A stretch of 6,039 nucleotides of DNA from Sedimentisphaerales bacterium (GTDB lineage Bacteria; Planctomycetota; Phycisphaerae; Sedimentisphaerales; SM23-30). Numbering within the stretch: the stretch's first letter is position 1; every line of letters begins with the position of its first letter. The notes under the pieces were generated by a model, which worked only from the letters and a program-made list of their open reading frames with translations, was not told where the DNA came from and searched no databases. Made by a program: the position numbers and the translations under genes. This document shows positions 1 to 5,839 of the stretch, piece by piece. Location: positions 1-6,039 of the forward strand of contig DAOWIP010000071.1 of NCBI GenBank assembly GCA_030640865.1, written 5' to 3'.

Positions 1-336
1 GCTTACTTTATCAAGGCGGTCTATTGCAACGCGATGGTTTGTCTTGCCGTCTGGCTGTGCTTTTCAGCCCGGACCAGTACCGATAAAATCCTCTGTATCA
101 TATTCCCGATCGCCGGCTTTGTCGCTTCGGGTTTCGAACATTGCGTTGCCAATATGTACTTCATACCCGTAGGGCTTTTCATTAAGGATACCGTAGGCGC
201 AACAGCGGATAATCTAACGTGGGTCAATTTCTTTAAGGTGAATCTGCTGCCGGTTACTTTGGGTAACATCGTAGGTGGGGCCGGCTATGTGGGAGTGTTT
301 TACTGGATCATATACAGCCGTAAGAAAAAGGCATAA
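1..336 (+). CDS. Formate/nitrite transporter (FNT) family channel, C-terminal part
   Basis: This is the 3' part of a gene cut by the left window edge; 111 residues are readable before TAA at 334-336. FNT proteins are pentameric inner-membrane channels passing small monovalent anions such as formate, nitrite or hydrosulfide. The fragment holds three hydrophobic stretches, at about residues 7-21, 30-45 and 82-105, and ends in a positively charged tail (SRKKKA) that would lie in the cytoplasm. The diagnostic family motif GFEHCVANMYFIP is at residues 44-56; its His (residue 47) matches the conserved pore histidine of FocA (His209 in E. coli). A second signature, NLLPVTLGNIVGG, is at residues 81-93. 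Family assignment is secure. The substrate cannot be told from this part, so no gene symbol is given. The gene is followed directly by its own terminator, so it is not co-transcribed with rpsO. Confidence 0.95.
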   Translation, partial: AYFIKAVYCNAMVCLAVWLCFSARTSTDKILCIIFPIAGFVASGFEHCVANMYFIPVGLFIKDTVGATADNLTWVNFFKVNLLPVTLGNIVGGAGYVGVFYWIIYSRKKKA

Positions 337-368
337 CCTACTGAAATTACTGGAATTATATTGATATT

Positions 369-403
369 GGGGTAAAGCTGCGCGGCTTTACCCCTTTTTT
401 TTT
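369..403 (+). terminator. Intrinsic terminator of the FNT gene
   Basis: A perfect 10-bp stem (369-378 GGGGTAAAGC with 385-394 GCTTTACCCC) with a 6-base loop is followed at once by nine T (395-403). It lies 33 bases after the transporter stop codon. This is a textbook rho-independent terminator and separates the transporter transcript from everything downstream. Confidence 0.95.
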
Positions 404-412
404 ATTAGTTGC

Positions 413-521
413 TGTTGCGGAAACCGTATATCTCCGGCGTATCACCGGGATGTTACGTGAAAAACGTGATAAAACACGGCCGATACGGCCGTGGCACACT
501 ATATCTTATTCTTCCGCAACA
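413..521 (+). ncRNA. Candidate structured RNA with a closing helix and three hairpins
   Basis: No protein-coding signal is seen here. A perfect 10-bp inverted repeat (413-422 TGTTGCGGAA with 512-521 TTCCGCAACA) encloses three local hairpins. The first is a short CCGG/CCGG stem (434-437 with 445-448). The second is an 8-bp stem (451-458 with 464-471) that includes two G-U pairs around the loop GAAAA. The third is a perfect 7-bp stem (475-481 CACGGCC with 487-493 GGCCGTG) with loop GATAC. Together they could fold into a four-way junction. The G-U pairs work only if the + strand is transcribed, because on the - strand they become A-C mismatches. It does not resemble a riboswitch, SRP RNA, tmRNA or RNase P that I can recognise. 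It begins 10 bases after the FNT terminator, so it needs its own promoter, or partial read-through, to be made. The pairing is seen in the sequence; transcription and function are inferred. Confidence 0.4.
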
Positions 522-550
522 AATACTAATTTAATGAACGGGTGAATATT

Positions 551-655
551 ATGCATTGTAAATATAAATATAGGAAAGATTTAAGATTTCTGTTGATTTT
601 TTGTTGTTGTCAGGTTAGAGTCGCAGTAGTCAAATTGCCGGCCGAGTGCCGATAA
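551..655 (+). CDS. Doubtful small ORF, 34 codons
   Basis: ATG at 551 opens a 34-codon frame ending in TAA at 653-655. A weak GGGTG-like ribosome-binding site (540-544) lies 6 bases upstream. The peptide starts basic (MHCKYKYRKDLR), continues with a short hydrophobic, cysteine-rich run (FLLIFCCC, residues 13-20), and ends polar, which would fit a tiny membrane or leader peptide. However, the AT-rich start and the low-complexity TTGTTGTTG run could produce such a frame by chance, and no family is recognised. It sits between the structured element at 413-521 and the leader helices of rpsO. Listed for completeness; more likely non-coding. Confidence 0.12.
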   Translation: MHCKYKYRKDLRFLLIFCCCQVRVAVVKLPAECR

Positions 656-663
656 TACCCAAT

Positions 664-789
664 GGGCGTGGTTTTCCGCCTTCGCGGGGACAAGCCATGC
701 CCGGCAGGGTCAACTATAACGCCTTGCCAATAGTAAGGTTATGGAAATTGCTGCCGGGTATTTTCATTCAGCAATCGGTATAGCAATTT
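664..789 (+). promoter_or_regulatory. Structured region upstream of rpsO with competing helices
   Basis: Several long pairings can form on the + strand. (A) A 39-base hairpin at 664-702: GGGCGTGG pairs with CCATGCCC with one G-U, then extends inward to CCGC/GCGG around a CTTC loop. (B) A 10-bp helix 698-707/751-760 (CCCGGCAG with CTGCCGGG at its core) encloses a small hairpin at 716-742. (C) 747-753 ATTGCTG with 769-775 CAGCAAT. (D) 745-752 AAATTGCT with 782-789 AGCAATTT. A conflicts with B at 698-702, and B, C and D all compete for 745-760, so only some can exist at once. Ribosomal protein S15 represses its own translation through structured leaders in several bacteria, with different folds in each lineage. 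This region may be such a leader if transcription starts upstream of 664; a promoter-like pair at 788-818 would instead leave it untranscribed. Confidence 0.45.
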
Positions 790-818
790 GAGATATGTAT
801 TGATATTACTTCTATACT
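788..818 (+). promoter_or_regulatory. Possible sigma-70-type promoter for rpsO
   Basis: TTGAGA (788-793) resembles a -35 box and TATACT (813-818) a -10 box. The 19-base spacer is longer than the usual 17, so the match is only moderate. If used, transcription would begin near 825 and give a leader of under 40 bases. That would exclude the helices at 664-789 from the mRNA. An upstream start remains equally possible. Confidence 0.3.
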
Positions 819-830
819 GGGCGGTGCCGT

Positions 831-854
831 CGTTCGGGCCGTTCGGGGAAGGGA
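831..854 (+). promoter_or_regulatory. rpsO ribosome-binding site overlapping an 8-base direct repeat
   Basis: The purine run GGGGAAGGGA (845-854) ends 7 bases before the ATG at 862 and supports this start. Immediately upstream, and overlapping it, the octamer CGTTCGGG occurs twice (831-838 and 840-847), one base apart. GAAGG at 848-852 is also complementary to CCTTC at 679-683, the apical loop region of the upstream hairpin, so a loop-to-ribosome-binding-site contact is conceivable but short. Confidence 0.6.
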
Positions 855-861
855 AACAGTT

Positions 862-1128
862 ATGTTCACAGCGGAAGACAAACAGAATGTTATCAAAGAT
901 TATGCCGTCCATGAGACAGATACCGGTTCGCCGGAAGTGCAAGTCGCCATTCTGACTCATCGCATTACAGATTTGACGGAACATCTAAAGACGCACAAAA
1001 AAGACCATGCCTCACGTCGCGGACTCCTGAAAATGGTGGGGAAACGTTCCAGCCTGTTGAAATATCTCATGCGTAATGAACGGGATCGCTATAATACGAT
1101 TATTTCCCGGCTTGGCTTGCGCAAATAG
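862..1128 (+). CDS. rpsO: 30S ribosomal protein S15
   Basis: The 88-residue product matches the usual S15 length (89 in E. coli). S15 binds the central domain of 16S rRNA early in small-subunit assembly and helps form a bridge to the 50S subunit. The family hallmarks are present in order: [19 protein letters not shown] (residues 17-35), [19 protein letters not shown] (residues 38-56) with the RNA-contacting HKKD and SRRG segments, and a C-terminal helix pair ending in LGLRK. The start is fixed by the purine-rich ribosome-binding site at 845-854. In other bacteria S15 represses its own mRNA by binding a structured leader; the upstream region here has suitable secondary structure, but the binding is not shown. 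rpsO is followed by pnp, the widely conserved gene order. No frameshift or unusual feature is seen. Confidence 0.98.
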   Translation: MFTAEDKQNVIKDYAVHETDTGSPEVQVAILTHRITDLTEHLKTHKKDHASRRGLLKMVGKRSSLLKYLMRNERDRYNTIISRLGLRK

Positions 1129-1160
1129 ATATTGCCCGCGATGATTTTTACCGCCGATTG

Positions 1161-1183
1161 TATTCCCGCCTTTTATCGGGATA
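1161..1183 (+). promoter_or_regulatory. Hairpin in the rpsO-pnp spacer
   Basis: A stem of five continuous pairs (1164-1168 TCCCG with 1177-1181 CGGGA), extended by two A-T pairs across a one-base bulge, closes an 8-base loop. No T run follows, so it is not an intrinsic terminator. It may be an mRNA processing or stability element; in enterobacteria the pnp leader is cut by RNase III in this interval, but the hairpin here is much shorter. The rest of the spacer (about 1203-1260) is very AT-rich, with TATA-like stretches such as TATAAG at 1245-1250. That could hold a separate pnp promoter, though no convincing -35/-10 pair stands out. Confidence 0.35.
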
Positions 1184-1295
1184 GTCCGCTTTGTAAGGTA
1201 GGCTGATGTGTGTAAAAAGATTATATTTAAATAAAAATTGTTGCTATAAGATAAAGTATCAGACGTAAAGAAGAATAGTAGAGTCAAGGAAAGTC

Positions 1296-1301
1296 AGGAA
1301 G
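1296..1301 (+). promoter_or_regulatory. Ribosome-binding site of pnp
   Basis: AGGAAG lies 6 bases before the ATG at 1308. A second in-frame ATG at 1314 would have 12 bases of spacing, so 1308 is the better start. Confidence 0.8.
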
Positions 1302-1307
1302 TGAAAT

Positions 1308-3404
1308 ATGTCAATGGTTAAGAAAGTTGAAAGACAAATTGCAGGTAGATTACTCTCCATCGAGACAGGCAAGCTGGCCAAGCAGGCATCAGGAGCGGTA
1401 GTAGTTCATTATGGGGATACGATGATACTGGCGACCGTGGTGAGGGCCGAACCGCGTGAGGGTATCGATTTTTTCCCCTTGACGGTTGATTACAGGGAAA
1501 AGACATCGGCGGCAGGGAAGTTTCCCGGCGGTTTCATCAAACGCGAAGGCCGACCCACCAACAAAGAAATTCTGACGATGCGGATGATAGATCGTCCGAT
1601 TCGTCCATTGTTTCCCAAAGGCTACAAAGACGAAGTGCAAATTCAGGTAATGGTCTGGTCGGCGGATCAGCAGAACGACCCGGATCTTCTGGCAATGATC
1701 GGGGCGTCCGCGGCACTGAGCATTTCCGACATACCCTTCAACGGTCCGATTGGCGCGGTTCGAGTCGGACGTATCAATGATGAATTCATAATTAATCCCA
1801 CGCACACAGAACTGGAAGATTCCACACTGAACCTGACATTAAGCGGCCGCTATGAAGCCGTGAATATGATTGAGGTTTCCGCCCAGGAACTCCCGGAAGA
1901 CGTTATAGCCGAGGCCGTCGAGTTCGGGCACCAGAGCGTCAAAGAAATCTGCGAAATGATCTCCGAACTGGTTGCGGATTGCGGAAGAGAGAAAATATCA
2001 TATACCCCACCCGACACAAGCGAATTAGTAAATTTGCTGGAAGAAAGAATTGGGCAGGAATATCGCAGGGTCAAATCAGATGGCCTGAGTAAACAGGAAC
2101 ACAACAAAGCAATCAAAGCAATGTTCGAGGAAATTACCGCTGATTTATGCCCTGAAGATCAAGAAGCCCAGTATGATCCGAAACTGCTGAAGACGGCAAT
2201 TGATGATTTTCAGGAACAGGTATTACGCAAAATGATACTACAGGACCACCGCGTGGGCAATCGTGGTTATGAGGAAATTCGTCCGTTGAGCGGCGAGGTT
2301 GGCTTTTTGCCGCGTACACACGGTTCGTCGATATTCACACGCGGCGAGACTCAGGCCCTGGTTACAGTAACACTCGGCACTTCCGCGGACTCACAAAGAG
2401 TAGATGGGCTGGTAGATGAGTACAGTAAGAAATTCATGCTTCATTACAATTTCCCGCCTTTCTGCGTTGGCGAAGCGCGGCGGATTATGGGGCCAAGCCG
2501 TCGTGACATCGGACACGGCACCCTGGCGGAAAAAAGCATCGAACCAATTATGCCTTCCGTAGAAGACTTTCCTTATACCATCAGGCTGGTCAGCGATATT
2601 CTCGAATCCAACGGTTCCAGTTCCATGGCTACTGTCTGTGCGGGCACGCTGGCACTGATGGATGCGGGCGTTCCGATTCGTCGGCCGGTGGCAGGCATTT
2701 CCATCGGCATGGTATCAGACACCGATCGCCAACAATTATTCATCGATATTCTGGGTGAAGAAGACCATTACGGAGATATGGACTTTAAGGTGGCAGGCAC
2801 CCAAAAAGGCATTACCGGTATCCAGTTGGACCTCAAGGCTCTGGGTTTATCCTATGAGACAATTCGTGAAACCCTGGCCCTGGCCCACAAAGGCCGTATC
2901 GAGATTTTAAAAATGATACTTAGTGTCATCGAACGGCCTCGTAAGAAACTTTCCAGCTACGCTCCGAAACTGACTATAATAAAGATTCCAGTCGATATGA
3001 TAGGCAGAGTCATCGGGCCTGGTGGTCGCGATATTAAACGCATTCAGGAAGAGACCGGCGCCAATATCGAAATTGAGGATGACGGATCAGTATTTATATC
3101 CTCCCTCGATGACGAAGGGTATTTGAAGGCTCAGCAGATAATCGAGATGATAACCATGCCTGTTCAGGTCGGTAAAATTCTTAAAGGCAAGGTGGTATCG
3201 CAAAAAGACTTCGGCGTATTTGTCGAGATTGCCCCCGGTATGGAAGGTCTTTGCCATATCAGCGAACTGGCTGATCGTTATATCAATGATGTTGCGGACG
3301 TTTGTGCGGTCGGCGATGCAATGGACTTCAAAATCATAGCCGTGGATGAGCAGGGACGAATCAAACTGTCACGCAAGGCGGTTCTGCTGGAAGAGACCGA
3401 TTAG
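1308..3404 (+). CDS. pnp: Polyribonucleotide nucleotidyltransferase (PNPase)
   Basis: PNPase is a trimeric cytoplasmic 3'-5' exoribonuclease that degrades RNA by phosphorolysis, releasing nucleoside diphosphates, and can also add 3' tails. The 698-residue product has the full layout: first RNase PH-like domain (about 8-225), an all-helical linker domain (about 235-315), catalytic second RNase PH domain (about 320-545), KH domain (about 553-612) with GPGG at 570-573, and S1 domain (about 620-690). Active-site residues are intact and fall at the same numbers as in E. coli: Arg398-Arg399 and His403 in RRDIGHG, Ser437-439 in SNGSSSM, and Asp486, Asp492 and Lys494 in EDHYGDMDFK. The tail after S1 is only about eight residues, shorter than the 711-residue E. 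coli enzyme. There is a 179-base spacer after rpsO. The stop codon is followed 57 bases later by the kinase gene with no terminator between them. Confidence 0.99.
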   Translation: MSMVKKVERQIAGRLLSIETGKLAKQASGAVVVHYGDTMILATVVRAEPREGIDFFPLTVDYREKTSAAGKFPGGFIKREGRPTNKEILTMRMIDRPIRPLFPKGYKDEVQIQVMVWSADQQNDPDLLAMIGASAALSISDIPFNGPIGAVRVGRINDEFIINPTHTELEDSTLNLTLSGRYEAVNMIEVSAQELPEDVIAEAVEFGHQSVKEICEMISELVADCGREKISYTPPDTSELVNLLEERIGQEYRRVKSDGLSKQEHNKAIKAMFEEITADLCPEDQEAQYDPKLLKTAIDDFQEQVLRKMILQDHRVGNRGYEEIRPLSGEVGFLPRTHGSSIFTRGETQALVTVTLGTSADSQRVDGLVDEYSKKFMLHYNFPPFCVGEARRIMGPSRRDIGHGTLAEKSIEPIMPSVEDFPYTIRLVSDILESNGSSSMATVCAGTLALMDAGVPIRRPVAGISIGMVSDTDRQQLFIDILGEEDHYGDMDFKVAGTQKGITGIQLDLKALGLSYETIRETLALAHKGRIEILKMILSVIERPRKKLSSYAPKLTIIKIPVDMIGRVIGPGGRDIKRIQEETGANIEIEDDGSVFISSLDDEGYLKAQQIIEMITMPVQVGKILKGKVVSQKDFGVFVEIAPGMEGLCHISELADRYINDVADVCAVGDAMDFKIIAVDEQGRIKLSRKAVLLEETD

Positions 3405-3449
3405 TTGTTAATTACTGTTGCGGGAATGACATTTTTTGTTTCCGCAACG

Positions 3450-3464
3450 GGTGATCTTTTCATG
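3450..3464 (+). promoter_or_regulatory. Ribosome-binding site deciding the kinase start
   Basis: GGTGATC (3450-3456) matches the downstream half of the extended Shine-Dalgarno sequence and stands 5 bases before ATG at 3462. The two earlier in-frame options, TTG at 3405 (touching the pnp stop) and ATG at 3426, have no well-spaced ribosome-binding site. Confidence 0.6.
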
Positions 3465-4316
3465 CCTGAACTGGTACTTTCATTTGCGTTGGGGGCTATT
3501 CTGGCGGCTGGGGCAGCCTGGCAGTTTATCCGGCGTCGCGCTTTGCGAGAGAGCCGAAAGCAGAAGAAGTTGCTTCTGCGTACCCGCCGAGCGGAAAAAC
3601 TGGCGGAACTTGGGAAGCTTACCGGCCATCTGGCCCATGAAATACGCAACCCTCTTTCCACCATTATTATGAATTTAAAACTTCTTTCAGAAGATATTGC
3701 CCGTCTGGCCAAGACACTTCCGGACAAAACTTCCGCTGAAGAGATAGAATCCACCCAAAATCGCTATCAACATCAGTTACACAAGATAGAAACTGTCAGC
3801 CGAGAGGTGGAGAGAGTTACCAATACCCTGAATGATTTTCTCCGTTACGCCGGTCGGCTGGAACTGCATCCTGCACGTTATGACATCAACGAGATACTGG
3901 ACGACCTGATCGATTTTTATGAACCACAGGCCTCCGGCAAAGGCATACAAATACGCAGCAGTCTGAGTAAAACACCCATATTTTGTTCAATAGATAAAGA
4001 TTATATCAAACAGGCTTTTTTGAATCTGTTTATAAACGCCGGCCAGGTTATGGATCAGGGCGGTGAATTGATAATCCGAACAAGTGCTCAAGCAGACAAA
4101 GTTCTGATCGAGATAATCGACACCGGCCCAGGTATCCGGCCAGAGGAGCAGGAGAAGATATTCGATCCCTATTATACAACCCGCCCCGGTGGGACCGGCC
4201 TGGGTCTGCCGACGTGCCGACGGATCATAGAAGAACACAACGGCCATCTGGAACTGCACAGCGAACCGGGCAAGGGTACTCGTTTTGTTATTGAATTTCC
4301 TATGGCAAAAGAATAA
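3462..4316 (+). CDS. Membrane-anchored sensor histidine kinase (NtrB/AtoS/ZraS-like core)
   Basis: This 284-residue kinase should autophosphorylate on histidine and pass the phosphate to the regulator encoded next. From ATG 3462 it begins with one transmembrane helix (about residues 4-22, ending at RRR), so it is probably held at the inner-membrane face. A basic, probably coiled linker follows (24-47). The HisKA domain has the H-box HLAHEIRNPLSTI with His59 as phosphoacceptor. HATPase_c motifs are all present: N-box around Asn188 and Asn192, G1 DTGPGI (220-225), F-box IFDPYYTT (233-240) and G2 GGTGLGL (243-249). No PAS, GAF, HAMP or periplasmic domain is seen, so the signal probably comes from a partner protein or the membrane. 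The two HisKA helices are separated by an unusually long charged stretch (about 76-110). A TTG at 3405, directly after the pnp stop, would add 19 residues and remains possible. Confidence 0.95.
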   Translation: MPELVLSFALGAILAAGAAWQFIRRRALRESRKQKKLLLRTRRAEKLAELGKLTGHLAHEIRNPLSTIIMNLKLLSEDIARLAKTLPDKTSAEEIESTQNRYQHQLHKIETVSREVERVTNTLNDFLRYAGRLELHPARYDINEILDDLIDFYEPQASGKGIQIRSSLSKTPIFCSIDKDYIKQAFLNLFINAGQVMDQGGELIIRTSAQADKVLIEIIDTGPGIRPEEQEKIFDPYYTTRPGGTGLGLPTCRRIIEEHNGHLELHSEPGKGTRFVIEFPMAKE

Positions 4317-4351
4317 ACTGAAATTGTGATTGTTCATACTCCCCTTAAGAA

Positions 4352-4371
4352 CCCCTGCTTAACAGCAGGGG
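4352..4371 (+). promoter_or_regulatory. Perfect 7-6-7 dyad between kinase and regulator genes
   Basis: CCCCTGC (4352-4358) and GCAGGGG (4365-4371) form a perfect inverted repeat around a 6-base centre, TTAACA. No T run follows on either strand, so an intrinsic terminator is unlikely. It may be an mRNA hairpin tuning expression of the regulator relative to the kinase, or a DNA operator of the kind bound by NtrC-family dimers. No second copy was noticed in the window. Confidence 0.5.
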
Positions 4372-4429
4372 CTATAACAAGAACAAGAACCCGCGAACTA
4401 ACGGGAAAATTCAATCGTGAGCACTATAC

Positions 4430-5788
4430 ATGAGCGATAAAACACCTGTTCTTATTGTTGAAGACGAAGCCGCTCACGCCGAGGTACTGGCCGAGGCGAT
4501 GGAGCAGGAAGGATACATCGTCACTATCGCTGCCAACGGCGAGGAGGGCCTGGACAAGTTCCATCAGCAGGACCCTCACGTAGTAGTAACCGACTTGAAA
4601 CTGGGCGGTGAAGTTGACGGATTGGATGTCTTGAAGGAGATCATCAAAAGCGGACGTTTGTGTGAGGTTATACTCGTAACCGCACACAGTTCTATCGACA
4701 CCTGTAAAACCGCCCTTAACGACGGTGCTTATGATTATATCGAAAAACCAATTGATCTGTCTTTGCTCCGTCCACTGGTGCGGCGGGCCGCGGAGAAGGT
4801 TTGTCTGTTGCGTGAAAATCGCCGGCTACAATCACGACTGGAAGATAAATTCGACTTCAACGGAGTAATCGGAGGTTCGCCGAGGATGCTGCGTCTGCTT
4901 GATATGTTACAAAAGGCGGCCAATTCCAATATAACAGTTCTGCTGCAGGGTGAAAGCGGTGTGGGCAAGGAACTGTTCGCCGAAGCGATACATTACAATT
5001 CGCCACGCAAAACCGGTGCTTTTCTGCCGGTCAACTGCGCCGGGTTGAGCGATACATTGCTGGAAAGCGAACTGTTCGGGCATACTAAAGGCGCCTTTAC
5101 CGGAGCGATGACAGACCGAAAAGGGTTTTTCGAAATGGCGAACGAGGGGACACTGTTTCTCGACGAGATCGGCGATATGCCTCTGAATATGCAGGCCAAA
5201 CTCCTGCGGGTTCTGGAAGACCAGATTGTAGTCCCCGTAGGCAGTACCAAAGGAACAAAAGTTGACGTCCGCATTATCAGCGCCACCAACCAGGACCTCG
5301 AAAATAAAGTAGAGGAAAAACAGTTTCGCGAAGACCTTTACTTTCGCATCAAGGGGGTCAGTATAAAGATTCCACCCCTGCGGGAACGACGGGAAGACAT
5401 TCCGCTTTTACTGGACCATTTTGTCAGGGAATGTGCCCAAGCGGAAGATCGATCTGTTAAAGGCTTCACTCCGGCAGCCCTGCGGATTCTCAAGAGTTAT
5501 AGCTGGCCCGGCAATGTCCGGGAACTACGCAACTGCGTCAAGACAATGGTGGTGCTGGCCGAGTCGGAACTATTGGACGTGGCCGATCTGCCGTTCGAGA
5601 TGCATCAGCAGGCGAGCGGGCAGGATAATCTGAGCAGTCTGGCGGGTGTAAATCTGAACGAACTGGAAAAAACCGCTATCCGCCGAACCCTGGAAATGGT
5701 GGACGGCAACCGCGAGATGGCCGCCAAAATGTTAGGCATCGGCGAACGAACACTATACCGGAAAATCAAAGAATACGGCTTAAATTGA
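4430..5788 (+). CDS. NtrC-family sigma-54-dependent response regulator
   Basis: When phosphorylated, such regulators bind upstream enhancers as oligomers and use ATP to open promoters held by sigma-54 RNA polymerase. The 452 residues show three domains. The receiver domain (about 5-122) has acidic residues Glu11 and Asp12, phosphoacceptor Asp55 in VVVTDL, Thr84 and Lys106. The AAA+ domain (about 145-375) has Walker A GESGVGKE (174-181), an intact sigma-54 contact loop GAFTGA (221-226), Walker B TLFLDE (241-246), sensor I SATN (284-287), an arginine-finger region REDLYFR (300-306) and sensor II GNVREL (361-366). The C-terminal Fis-type helix-turn-helix (about 410-450) contains NREMAAKMLGIGERTLYRKIKEYG. 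It starts 113 bases after the kinase gene, its likely partner. The ribosome-binding site is poor (GTGAG at 4417-4421). The target genes cannot be read from the window, and the split between NtrC, AtoC and ZraR subfamilies is not decided. Confidence 0.97.
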   Translation: MSDKTPVLIVEDEAAHAEVLAEAMEQEGYIVTIAANGEEGLDKFHQQDPHVVVTDLKLGGEVDGLDVLKEIIKSGRLCEVILVTAHSSIDTCKTALNDGAYDYIEKPIDLSLLRPLVRRAAEKVCLLRENRRLQSRLEDKFDFNGVIGGSPRMLRLLDMLQKAANSNITVLLQGESGVGKELFAEAIHYNSPRKTGAFLPVNCAGLSDTLLESELFGHTKGAFTGAMTDRKGFFEMANEGTLFLDEIGDMPLNMQAKLLRVLEDQIVVPVGSTKGTKVDVRIISATNQDLENKVEEKQFREDLYFRIKGVSIKIPPLRERREDIPLLLDHFVRECAQAEDRSVKGFTPAALRILKSYSWPGNVRELRNCVKTMVVLAESELLDVADLPFEMHQQASGQDNLSSLAGVNLNELEKTAIRRTLEMVDGNREMAAKMLGIGERTLYRKIKEYGLN

Positions 5789-5839
5789 CCGCCAGCGAGA
5801 GAACTTGACCGTCCACATTACAAACCCGCAATATTCCCG

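Noticed and set aside
492..506. TGGCAC resembling the -24 half of a sigma-54 promoter
   Set aside because: The -12 element is missing: at the required spacing the bases are CT rather than GC, and the hexamer overlaps the right arm of the 475-493 hairpin.
404..861. Known riboswitch, tRNA, SRP RNA, tmRNA or RNase P RNA
   Set aside because: I looked for the conserved core sequences of these families and saw none.
1161..1183. rpsO terminator
   Set aside because: The stem is short and bulged and no T run follows; the sequence after it is mixed, so it is listed only as a hairpin.
1389..1805. Long - strand frame inside pnp
   Set aside because: It is the antisense shadow of a fully conserved PNPase; the translation has no recognisable domain and the + strand gene explains the region.
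4352..4371. Intrinsic terminator between kinase and regulator
   Set aside because: The stem is good but is followed by CTATAACAAG on the + strand, with no T run; the - strand flank is no better.
4377..4391. Short repeat of ACAAGA
   Set aside because: Only about two units, low complexity, no other copies noticed.
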